A stretch of DNA of 64,000 nucleotides from Cyprinodon diabolis (lineage: Eukaryota > Chordata > Actinopteri > Cyprinodontiformes > Cyprinodontidae), in contig CM060070.1 in NCBI GenBank assembly GCA_030533445.1, positions 21,766,001-21,830,000 on the forward strand, read 5' to 3'. The translations under genes and the position numbers were made by a program. Below are positions 23,701 through 32,744 of the stretch, in pieces (the first letter of the stretch is position 1; each line of letters begins with the position of its first letter). The notes beneath the pieces are model-generated. The model had not been told where the DNA came from and made no database searches. It saw only the letters and a list, made by a program, of their open reading frames with translations.

Positions 23701-24682
23701 AACCTGTTCTTTCTTCAAGCTTGGTATACTTTGGAGTGTTGCACATGTTGCACTCTGAACGCCTTGCCCAGTTCACATTGCCACATCTTTAGTCAAAATG
23801 GGGAAAAATAAACACAAGTTAAACACAATAATATTAACATGCACTTTGAAAACAAACGGTTCAAATTACGCTCATACGTTTTGCACTGCCAATCATATTT
23901 ACTGAAGAGGCCTTTGCTTTTCTCAGCAAGAGTTTTCCCAATTTCTGTTCCTCCTGCTTTCATCATCTTTGCCTCTGTGGTTTTTTCTGTTGACACAAAA
24001 ACACCAACTTCATTAAATAACAACAACATCATTATTATAGCTGATCGAAGCGTTACCTCTTCCACATCTGTTGCAGCTTGTTCTTCTTGCGAAGTTTACA
24101 TTACCACACCTGGAAAAAATATATTTATATAGTAAATTCGCCACTCAATGCACAGGATCGTGCAGATTAAGCTAGCAGCCTTAGTTTAGAAACACCACCA
24201 AAGGGCTTGGCTCTGACATCTGCACCCGTCGATCACATTTATACCGAGTTCGCTGGAAACATGACACTCTGAACACGCATGCAAACTATCAACAATGTGA
24301 GCAAGCCCCACAACAGTGCGTGAATAAGTTTATAGCCACGCAAGCTAACAACAGCTAATATGCTAATTTGATAGCTCGAGATGGGCACTTTTATTGTACA
24401 ACAAATCTTTCCCCCTTATTCAAACGTCCAACTAATCTATAAGTCTATCATATGTCAAGTTTACATGATGATTGAATAAACAAAATAACGATTGTTTTAT
24501 TTGTTAGCATAAGCTACATGCTAGTAGGCCTCAGGCTAACTCAAGTCACGCTGAGACAGAAATGAATAATTCCTGGTAAATTAGAGCCTCTATGTTGTTC
24601 ATTTGTGATTTTAACACCAGTCTTACTTTTTATCGGGACAAATCCAGTCCCCGTCGCTGACTCGAAAACTCTTTCCTGACAT
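14776..24682 (-). CDS. zranb2: Zinc-finger Ran-binding domain protein 2, copy A
   Basis: A nuclear SR-like splicing factor; in mammals its two RanBP2-type zinc fingers bind GGU-containing RNA. Ten coding exons with consensus splice sites in one frame: 24682-24627, 24109-24057, 23986-23878, 23786-23704, 22059-21983, 21841-21680, 21604-21453, 20964-20905, 15190-15041 and 14833-14776, giving 319 residues (I recall human as 330). Finger 1 has C15, C20, C31 and C34; finger 2 has C71, C74, C85 and C88. W79, R81 and R82 of the RNA-binding face are kept. An [11 protein letters not shown] segment, acidic repeats with DLSKY, an RS-rich tail and the end SGSSSKKK follow. The exon 9 acceptor (15191-15192) was chosen because it alone keeps the RS frame. 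Odd: residues 65-69 read SKYDW where copy B reads SANDW. Intron 8 holds a hAT and a Tc1, and another Tc1 lies 162 bp past the stop. Confidence 0.93.
16232..17407. mobile_element. Non-autonomous hAT element in intron 8 of copy A
   Basis: The termini are CAGTGTTGGG and CCCATCACTG, flanked by an exact 8-bp duplication GTTGCCAG (16224-16231 and 17408-17415), the hAT target-site length. Unit B has the single uninterrupted site near 34115-34122. The ends are rich in GTTACTAGTTACT-like repeats, and the interior has (ATCT)n and (CATC)n runs near 16530 and 16661. Open frames inside (for example 16716-17078) do not resemble a transposase. Confidence 0.92.
17803..17872. repeat. (TA)n / TCTAGA microsatellite split by Tc1
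   Basis: A TA-rich simple repeat with TCTAGA interruptions. It continues on the other side of the Tc1 at 19480-19520. Unit B carries only a short (TA)n at the same place (about 34532-34555). Confidence 0.8.
17873..19479 (-). mobile_element. Tc1-like transposon 2, in intron 8 of copy A
   Basis: A 1,607-bp element starting CAGTGGGGCAAAAAAGT and ending with its inverse, flanked by TA (17871-17872 and 19480-19481). It is the same family as the element at 13015-14613 but in the opposite orientation, and its termini are better preserved. It has no counterpart in unit B. It landed in a TA microsatellite in the same orientation as the host gene. Confidence 0.95.
18090..19112 (-). pseudogene. Tc1 transposase with one nonsense mutation
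   Basis: The same 341-codon frame as the other copy, from MAKTREL to ITKY, with a single in-frame TAG at 18342-18344 where the sister element has a tryptophan codon (KEWLRKKH). The DD34E residues are present, with the last E downstream of the stop. Two residues in the helix-turn-helix and linker differ from the other copy ([15 protein letters not shown]). It is inactive as written. Confidence 0.93.
19480..20904. other. zranb2 copy A intron 8, proximal part
   Basis: Intronic DNA shared with unit B, including the uninserted site matching the unit B hAT near 19820-19845. An A-rich run at 19947-19990 contains a tandem repeat of ACAGTAAAAGAACAAA that unit B lacks. I looked for, and did not see, a sequence like miR-186, which lies in intron 8 of the mammalian gene. 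Confidence 0.5.
22934..23128 (+). other. Antisense 64-codon frame in zranb2 intron 4, copy A
   Basis: A plus-strand frame (MLRISYDHL to LDAFKGM) in the intron between exons 4 and 5. The same frame is kept in copy B at 39417-39611 with a few replacements. It ends at AAAGGTATGTAG, where AAAG|GTATGT would also serve as a splice donor. The family is not recognised. It may be a remnant exon of a mobile element that predates the duplication, or chance. Confidence 0.25.
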
Positions 24683-24830
24683 TTTTGTGCCTTTTGACTC
24701 AATCACAGTGAACAGAATTGACGTTCACACGGCGCAGTAAGAGCTGCACAGCGGCTAGTCGAGTCAACGCCTCCCTCCACTGCTGCCTTCACGTCCTCTC
24801 CCGGAAATTGTACATCTCTACACTTTTCCT
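24683..24830 (-). promoter_or_regulatory. Truncated 5' flank / promoter of zranb2 copy A
   Basis: This is the part of the zranb2 upstream region shared by both copies, 148 bp before the ATG. It is GC-richer than its surroundings and has no TATA box, as in housekeeping promoters. It includes an ETS-like CCGGAA at 24801-24806. Beyond 24830 copy A runs into a LINE, so any regulatory sequence further upstream has been lost or displaced. Promoter function is inferred from position. Confidence 0.45.
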
Positions 24831-27800
24831 TCTACGTCTTCTTCTTCTATTTTTAATGGCGGTTGGCAAACAACTTATAGGTGCATTACCACCACCTTCC
24901 AGAATGGAGTATGGATCAGACAAACTATTATATTCTCCCTAAAATACCCGTTCTTCTTAGAAAATTAAAAATACTCCCAAAAACTACATCCCCAAATGAC
25001 CTTTGAAACAATTCCCTTATATCTAGTTTATTTTTATTCCTGCCTAACTCTCTACGCAACATCTCTTTCCTGAGTATATTTATTACATTCTATTTTTTAA
25101 TTCTATTACATTTTCTTAATTCTCCAACCTTTTTTTGAATACTATAATAAAATCTAGCATTCCCTCCTTCTTCCCACTGTTCTTGCCATTTCTTCTTGAA
25201 ATACATTTTTATAATATTCTTTAACTCATTTTTACTAATGTTAATGTTTAAACCAACATCCTTTTTAACAGCACTCTTAGCAAAACTGTCAGCTAACTCA
25301 TTTCCGATAACATCAATGTGAGCAGGAATCCAGACTAATTTAACAACAGAACCACCATTTTTAATCCTAAAAATTGAGTGAAAAATATCCAATATAATAT
25401 CTTGTCTTGATTCTGAATTACATTCTAGAATACTTATTAATGTACTACTTGAATCTGAACAAATTCATTCTTATGTTTCCTCAATCCATTCTAAAGCCAT
25501 TAAGATAGCCATTAATTCACCTGTATACACTGCCAATGTATCTGTTATTCTTTTATTCCTCATAATATTTAAATCTGGGATTACAAATGCTATACCTACT
25601 TTATCATTTAATGTTTTAGAAGCATCTGTATAAATTTGTATATACTCTGAATATTCTTTTTTAATATCATTTTCCACCTCCTTTTTATTTAACTGTCTCC
25701 CTTTTCTCAATAAGTTTAAATCAACATCAGCCTGTCCACCGACCCATGATGGAATAGCAGGAATAACAACCACAGGACTGATTACAAAGTTATCTATACC
25801 TACATTTTTTACTTTATTCATAATTGTCCATCCAAAACTATTATTTTTTTCTTTTCTTTTTCTTGACATGGTTGCAGTGTAACATACGGAGGAAGATTTT
25901 CTTTATATCCTTTAATATTTACCCAGTAATTTATGGCTAGTTGTTCTCTCCTAAGCTCCAGTGGCATCTCACCCATCTCCACTTGTAGAGCGGAAACCGG
26001 GTTAGTTTTCATTGCTCCACAACAAAGTCTTAATGCCTGATATTGTATTCTATCTATTTCCTTTAATAAAGTACTTGAAGCTGAATTGTATACTATACAA
26101 ACATAATCAAAATTTGATCTAATTAGTCCATTATATACTGTTTTTAATGATTTTCTATCTGCTCCCCAATATTTTCCTCTCAAACATCTCATTATATTTA
26201 AAATTCTTTTACTTTTTTCAACTATTTTATCTATATGTATCTTCCATGTAAGTTTTTTTATCAAACCAGATGCCCAAATACTTAATTTGATCTATCCTTT
26301 CTATAACATCCCCATATAATTTGAGATTTACATTATTGTTTAATTTCCTATTTGTAAAAGCAACACATTTAGATTTAGATGTTGAGAACCTAAAACCCCA
26401 ATCTAAAGCCCAAGCTTCTACATTATGTAATGCTTCTTGTAGTTTTCTATTTACAAACTCTATATTTTTCCCCCTCTTCCAAATAATACCATCATCTGCA
26501 AACAATGAGATACCAAAGGATTTATCTATACTACTACAAATATCATTAATCATTATACTAAATAGAATAGGACTTATTATACTACCTTGGGGAGTACCAT
26601 TTTCAACTTGATATTTGGAACTTATTACCCCACCTATTTTTACTCTAATACTTTTTTCAGTTAAAAAACTTTTTATCCATCTATATATTTTACCTTTTAT
26701 ACCTATTTGTTTTATTTTAATCAATAGCCCTTCTTTCCATAATATATCATAAGCCTTTTCCACATCCAGAAAGACTGCTAACACACTCTCCTTATTTACC
26801 TGAGCCCGTCTAATTTCATGTTCCAGACATAATGCAGGATCTATTGTACTTCTGCCTTTTCTAAATCCAAATTGATAAGATTTAATCTTTTCTTTAGATT
26901 CTAAAAAAATACATTAATCTGTTATTTACCATTTTTTCCATGACTTTACCCATACATGATGTTAGAGCTATTGGCCTGTAACTTTCAGCTAAATTAGGAT
27001 CTTTACCAGGTTTGCAAATGGGTATATTGATTGCTTCTTTCCATATATCAGGTAATATCCCTTCCTCCCACACCTTATTATATAATTCTAATAATATTTC
27101 TTTACTCACATCACTAAGATTTTTTTTTAACATACTATAACTAATTTGATCTTTCCCAGGAGTAGATTTACTAGAATTTGTCGATGCTTTATTTAATTCT
27201 AACAAGGAAAACTTCATGTTAATAGAATCCTCACAAACTTTGACCAATGCAATATTTCTCTTTAATGTCATTTCCCGCCCTCTTTTTTCTTTATTATTTA
27301 CATTTTCTGTACTATGTATCTTAGCAAAACCTTTAACTAATACTTCAGCTTTACTTTTATTGTCAATTATAATATTTCCATTATCTTTAATTACTGGGAA
27401 AAAAATATTCTTTTGAACTCCCCGGCATTTTCCTAATAGTATTCCAAACTCTATCTAAAGCAGTATTTTCCCCCAAAGACTCACAATATTTCCTCCAATA
27501 ATCCCGTTTAGCATTTCTTATAGTTTTCCTAACTTCTGCCTGTTTCCTTTTATAATTAATTAGATTTTGGAAGCAAATTGTTTTCTTAAGTGTTTTAAAA
27601 GCCTTATTCCACTGTTTAATTGAAAATGAACAATCTGGTGTCCACCATTGAACTATTTTCTTTTTTTTTTTAAACCACTACTTCTAGGAATAAATATTTT
27701 GGCCAAGTTAATAATACAATTACTAATTTCTAAATTTAATTCATTTATTGGTTTACTTATATCTACATTTTTCATATTAACCTCACTCATTATTTTAAAC

Positions 27801-28485
27801 CTATCCCAGTTTGCTTTCCCAAATTTCCACCTCCCCTCAATTTCTACCTGATCTTCTTCTATATCTATTCCTATCCTTGTAAAAACTGGATAATGATCAC
27901 TCCCCATTGTGTTTTCTTTACACACTTTCCAACTGCAATTATTAGCAATAGATTGAGAAACTAAAGTCAGATCAATAGCCGATTCCTTACCTCTTACCAA
28001 GTCTACCCGAGTATCTACCCCGTTATTTAAAACTACCAATTCTTTTTCTTCAATGATCTCTTCTAAAATTCCTCCATTATAATCATCTTGATCTCCCCAT
28101 AAAGTGCTATGTGCATTGAAGTCCCCACACCAAACTATTTTCCCTCTCCGGTGTTCTAATATTGTTTCAAGTTTTATCTTTTCTATTTTTTTTACAAGGA
28201 TTATAATAATTTACAATTTTAAGATTCCCCGCATTTGTCCAAATTTCTACTGCAATAAATTCTAAATCTGACATTATTTGGAACTGAATGAATTTAACTT
28301 TTTCTTTTATAAATATGGCACATCCTCCTCCATTCCCACTTGTTCCATCTTTACGTAATATTGAGTAACCATGAATACTAAACTGTAATGATGGCTTGAG
28401 CCATGTTTCCTGAATGTGTAGTGAATGTAACCGATATAATTCACCTTTGTTATTAAGTGTGGTTCTACATACCGTTCATAGTAAA
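24831..28485 (-). mobile_element. Decayed LINE with endonuclease, RT and RNase H
   Basis: The domains, read from the 5' end at about 28485 to the 3' end at 24831, are an APE-type endonuclease, reverse transcriptase and RNase H. The presence of RNase H after the RT suggests the I superfamily rather than L1, L2 or RTE. The coding region is very AT-rich. The 5' end stops close to a 57-bp direct repeat and lacks the first part of the endonuclease and any ORF1. Its 3' end meets the zranb2 copy A upstream region exactly where the homology between duplication units ends. Confidence 0.8.
25090..28470 (-). pseudogene. LINE ORF2 polyprotein, frameshifted
   Basis: Endonuclease motifs: IQETWLKP near 28420, WCGDFNAHSTLWG near 28110 and GSDHYPVFTRIG near 27890. 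Reverse transcriptase: YRPIALTSCMGKVMEK near 26960, AVFLDVEKAYD near 26770, NGTPQGSIISP near 26600 and FADDGIIW near 26490. RNase H: IQIYTDASKT near 25645, GELMAILMALEW near 25500 and VWIPAHIDVIGNELAD near 25340. The segments lie in several minus-strand frames (breaks near 28200, 26890, 26260, 25860 and 25440), so no full protein can be made. Catalytic residues remain recognisable, which suggests moderate age. Confidence 0.82.
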
Positions 28486-28542
28486 CACAGCACTTTGTTC
28501 TGTCTGTAGTTACTTCTTGTAAGTGTAACGGTTCAGGGATCG
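28486..28542 (+). repeat. 57-bp direct repeat, left copy
   Basis: Identical over 57 bp to 29306-29362. It runs from CACAGCACTTTGTTC to GTTCAGGGATCG. The two copies enclose a 763-bp Gypsy integrase fragment. Confidence 0.95.
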
Positions 28543-29305
28543 CGGTGGACCAAACCACAGGGGACCAAACCACAGACCCGGACGTGCAACTCCTGAGGAC
28601 CTCAACTACAGGGCTGCAGATCGAGGACGTGGTTTTTGGAGATGCTGGCACCACGCTCCTGTGTGACGTCTCCACAGGCAGTCCGCGGCCAATAGTTCCC
28701 ACAGGATGGAGACGAAAAGTTTTTGATGCCATCCATGGTCTCTCCCACCCAGGTTCGAAAGCATCACAGAGGCTGGTTGCAGCAAAGTTTGTCTGGCATG
28801 GCCTTAAGAAGGACGTTAGGGACTGGGCTAACACCTGTGTTGAGTGCCAACGGGCCAAAGTGCACCGTCACACTAAAGCCCCGCTAGAGTTGTTCCCGGT
28901 TCCAGAGAGGCGTTTCGACCATGTGAATGTGGATCTGGTCGGCCCTCTGCCATCTTCTCACGGTTTCACATACCTGTTGACCATGGTTGACAGGACCACC
29001 CGCTGGCCTGAGGCTGTGCTGCTAACGTCGGCGGCAACTGTGGAGATGACGCGGGCCTTCATCGGAACCTGGGTTGCTCGTTTCGGCGCCCCTTCGGATA
29101 TATCCTATGACCGAGGCGCGCAGTTCACGTCTGAGCTGTGGAATGCTGTCGCACAGAGCCTCGGGGTGGACCTCCACCGCACAACTGCGTATCACCCACA
29201 GGCTAACGGACTGTGTGAACGTTTTCATAGGTCAATGAAAGCTGCCCTGCGTGCCAGCCTCCAGGACGGCAACTGGGTCGACAAACTCCCGTGGATGATG
29301 CTGGG
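28543..29305 (+). pseudogene. Gypsy-type retrotransposon integrase fragment
   Basis: One open frame covers the end of the RNase H linker, the H2C2 zinc-binding region (HGLSHPGSKAS, then CVECQRAK) and the integrase core, with D in VNVDLVGPLP, D in YDRGAQFTSELW and E in GLCERFHRSMKAAL. The usual serine of SDRGAQF is Y here. The frame is open but both ends are cut: it begins inside the linker and ends after LPWMMLG, where the 57-bp repeat takes over. No protease, RT or intact LTR accompanies it. Its GC content is much higher than the LINE beside it. Confidence 0.9.
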
Positions 29306-29362
29306 CACAGCACTTTGTTCTGTCTGTAGTTACTTCTTGTAAGTGTAACGGTTCAGGGATCG
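29306..29362 (+). repeat. 57-bp direct repeat, right copy
   Basis: The exact second copy of 28486-28542. The sequence after it continues TGGTCCCTTTAAATG and is not shared with the left copy. Confidence 0.95.
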
Positions 29363-29974
29363 TGGTCCCTTTAAATGTTATGAAGGCGTGATGACATGTA
29401 GCCCGGTTTTGCTGGGCAGCGCCATTTTGTATTCAGTAGTTTTCCTTGAAAAATAAACGACATACGCTTTGGTGTGCTCAACGTGAGAAATTGTTGGAAG
29501 AGTTTTGGCTGTAAATTCGAACAGGTCCACCCTTCGGCGGGTTTTACCGCCGTATGCTCTGTTGCTTAGCAACCGTGAAAGTTGATACACAAAGCAGGAA
29601 AAAAATGAATACCGAGGTTTTCAAAACTGTTTGTTTATTTATTTATTTTTTAAAAAGTTAAAGTGAACAAAGAGTACACTCACAAGAATCCAGAATGGAA
29701 TAAAGGTTCTAACCACCTGGAGCAGGAACAAATAAAATCAAATGTAATGATAGAAACCTTAGTCATTTAAATAACCTGCTGCTGTCATTCTGCACATCTC
29801 TAATGTTGCTCCTATTTTTAAATATCCATTCCTGTAAAAATGTCCATAGCTGCATATTGGCTATTTATTCTCCAGGTTTATATTGTTAAAGCAATTTACA
29901 GAATTGTATTTTTTATATTTTAACTCTTCCCTATTATATTATTCTTAGACTTCCCTTAAAAATTCAAAAAATGT
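29363..29974. other. Spacer DNA, possible LTR remnant then AT-rich tail
   Basis: From about 29345 (TGTAACGGTTCAGGG) to about 29595 the sequence has the composition of a retrotransposon LTR (TGTAACGG start, AATAAA near 29452), but no partner LTR is present to confirm it. The rest is AT-rich with no gene seen. Confidence 0.3.
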
Positions 29975-30335
29975 ATCCACTGGACTTGGTTTTCAAGATT
30001 TGAAGACGTTTCGCCACCTCTCCAGGAAGCTTTCTCAATTCAAATGTCTGGATCCGCAGTGAGTTTGAGTCTTATATGGACAAGGCCTTGTATTGCTTGG
30101 AAACATGCAAATGGTAACCGATGAATGGGTCGTTTAGTTCCATCGTTAGCCTGTAATATCTGAACCTGTCTATGATTCTAGGGGTCGGTCGGTTACCATT
30201 TGCATGTTTCCAAGCAATACAAGGCCTTGTCCATATAAGACTCAAACTCACTGCAGATCCAGACATTTGAATTGAGAAAGCTTCCTGGAGAGGTGGCGAA
30301 ACGTCTTCAAATCTTGAAAACCAAGTCCAGTGGAT
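29975..30335. repeat. Near-perfect palindrome, 146-bp arms and 69-bp loop
   Basis: The left arm is 29975-30120 and the right arm 30190-30335. Compared as reverse complements they differ at one base (CCGCAG against CTGCAG). The arms contain GACGTTTCGCC and GGAAGCTTTCTCAATTC. Sequence of this style, with the nearby GACCTGGATGACTGAGAACC, recurs in teleost genomes next to Penelope-like retroelements; that attribution is from memory and tentative. There is no coding content. Confidence 0.85.
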
Positions 30336-30429
30336 ATTTTTTGATTTTTTACGGAATGACTATGACCTGGATGACTGAGAACCTTCATCAGCAGTTATTC
30401 TTAGACATTTTTCTATGGTCCACATTTGT

Positions 30430-30505
30430 GTGACCATTTTTAATAATCTTTCTGCTGCTGTAAATTTGCCCATTGTGGGACAATAAAGGGATTTTCTATT
30501 CTATA
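30430..30505 (+). repeat. LINE 3' tail (L2/CR1-like)
   Basis: The segment TTGCCCATTGTGGGACAATAAAGGGATT followed by short TTCTA-type repeats matches the usual 3' end of fish L2/CR1-class LINEs. Only the tail is present. Confidence 0.5.
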
Positions 30506-31190
30506 AAAGGGTTAGAAATATATAAGTAAATCTAAACAATGTATGTACAAAATATATCTGCAAAATCTCTAATATTCAACAACAAAAAACATTTAACTAA
30601 GCATATTGTGCAAAACGGCAATAAAAAATTAAACACCTATCAGATTTATAGTTCCCACTCTGCAGATCTATTAGAATCTGTCCTTAAATTACAGCCAAAC
30701 CCATTTACACAGTAACAGATTAAAACCTTTAGATAAACCAAACATTACCTCCACATATCTGACTCAATTACCATTAAAACAACTATTTTCATTCATTTCA
30801 GACGGAACTATTCAGACTTGTATTATATTAAACTGAACTTCCAATTTTCACCACTGATCGGCGCAAGGTAACATTTCCTCTAATCACGGAGCAAATCCCG
30901 ATGATGATACATTATTTCTTTCATTGTGCTATTTATTCATTACAGGAATCGTTAGGCATTTTTAATAAATACATTTTGAATAAAATTATCGTTTGTTATT
31001 GGAGTTATTGCTGTTGACTTTTACTGAAAAGCATTTTTAATAAATCAACTGTAAATATGTTATTGTAGGATTACATAGGCCTATGTTAAGTGAGTGCATG
31101 CCACAGACATCTCTATGCATGGGAACAGAGATCCCCCCCCTACTCCAAGGTGTCCTGGTTTTCACAAATGAAAATATGGTCACCCCACAA
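30506..31190. other. Spacer between the duplication units
   Basis: AT-rich DNA with no recognisable gene. The last 60 bp (GGTGTCCTGGTTTTC to ATATGGTCACC) resemble a terminal piece of a fish DNA transposon, but no partner end was found. Homology to unit A starts immediately after it. Confidence 0.35.
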
Positions 31191-32744
31191 AACCAGTAAC
31201 TTGCCCTTTTAAGGGTTAAATGAAATATAAATAAAAAAATACACCCCCCATAGCTTTAATGCAAAAATGGGATAGATTTCAAATTGCTATTGTTTTGTTA
31301 GTTTCATAATTATTTCTCCCAACATGAAGAAACCAACATTTTGAGATTTCAAAATATTAGATACATTCATTTCTAGTATAACATTTTCAAAGATTTCCTA
31401 ATTGAAATGCAAGTATATAATTATTTTTATTGTATAATTTTTATTCCGTTATCTGAGGGAGCATCTATCTGTAGACATTGCTTAAAAAAAAAAGGAGAAA
31501 CCTGCCACCTGTTGATCATAAAGGGACCTACAACCATAAACATCAATGTTACATAAAATGGATCACTTCATAAAGATGGCTTTCCAACCCTTTGATTTCC
31601 TAAAAGGGAGAGCACACTGAAAAGTAAATTGTCTCACCAAAGATATTAAAAAGAAAGTTATCAAATGTAGTTTCTCAGGGGTTGCTTTCTAAATTAATGT
31701 CTTTGCCAAATATTTGATTTTTAATCAGAGGCTTTGGAGTTGTATTTTCAAATATGAAAATTGCTAGATTTCTGTTGATATTCAGCAAAGTCTAATATAT
31801 GAAAACATTTGCCCGCAAAATCTAGATGACCTGTAATCACTCCCAAAATATTTTATGCATTCAACCCAGTATATTAACAGGAATCCTTGTGATAACCACA
31901 TATTAATAGATAAATGTAAAGGTATGGGTTCATAAGTCCTGACGATATTTCTCCAAAAGCACAAAATACACCAAGATGTCATCAAATAAATACTATTACC
32001 ATTAAGCAAGGCTGACAAGTTTTTATTTACATTTGTACATTTTAGTCATTTTACTTCTAAAAAGACTTTGATGTCACATATTAATCACAACTTTTAGCAG
32101 TTTGTGCTACACTGAACTGGAGCAGAAAACTTAGTTGGTTTCCAGAGTGATAAAAGGAAGAAAAATCAGTGGGAATATCTTTTTTTTTTTTTCAACAAGT
32201 CAGAATGACCCACAACTGAATGTAGGGAAAACTTGCACTCAAACTAAACCCCAGAAAAGAAGCTTTTTCAATTAAAACAATACCAAAAGTATACTTACCT
32301 TCACCCCCCAAAATAAAACAAAAAAACAAAATCATAGCTACATTTCAGCTACCCAAGTTTGATGGTTACGTCTTCTTGTATAAAACAAAAGAATGCTCCA
32401 GTTCTACAAATGACCAGGGCTAAATACTCACTGAGGTCTTAGGCAAAAAAAGGTTTAAAAGGGAAATCCATCCTTAAATGTAAATTACTTTTCCCCCATT
32501 AGGACCAAACTATTTTTATTTGGCATCTAAAGATACAAACACTCCAGTTGTTTGTTTTTTTTTTTCATTTTAAAGGGACACATAGGTAATGACAGGATGA
32601 TTTCATCTTGCCTGCTTTTCTTGATTAGAAGTAAGACTTAAGAGGTTACGACAATGAAGAGCATACTGAAGGTGTATGCTTCTGTGTTTGCAACAAGACA
32701 TGCACTTCCACTAAATTTTACTGGTTTATGAGGCTGTAAGAAAG

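Larger units (their letters stand above)
10904..24830. repeat. Segmental duplication, unit A (contains zranb2 copy A)
   Basis: From 10904 (AACTTACCC) to 24830 (ACACTTTTCCT) the sequence aligns by eye with 31191-41314 in the same orientation, at near identity with scattered substitutions. For example, the 144-codon frame at 21449-21883 translates identically to 37932-38366. Unit A is longer because it carries two Tc1 elements, one hAT and a 660-bp block absent from unit B. The upstream end of the homology lies 148 bp before the zranb2 ATG and meets the 3' end of a LINE. Confidence 0.93.

Noticed and set aside
28307..28858. 183-codon minus-strand frame
   Set aside because: It is antisense to the Gypsy integrase and out of frame with the LINE endonuclease.
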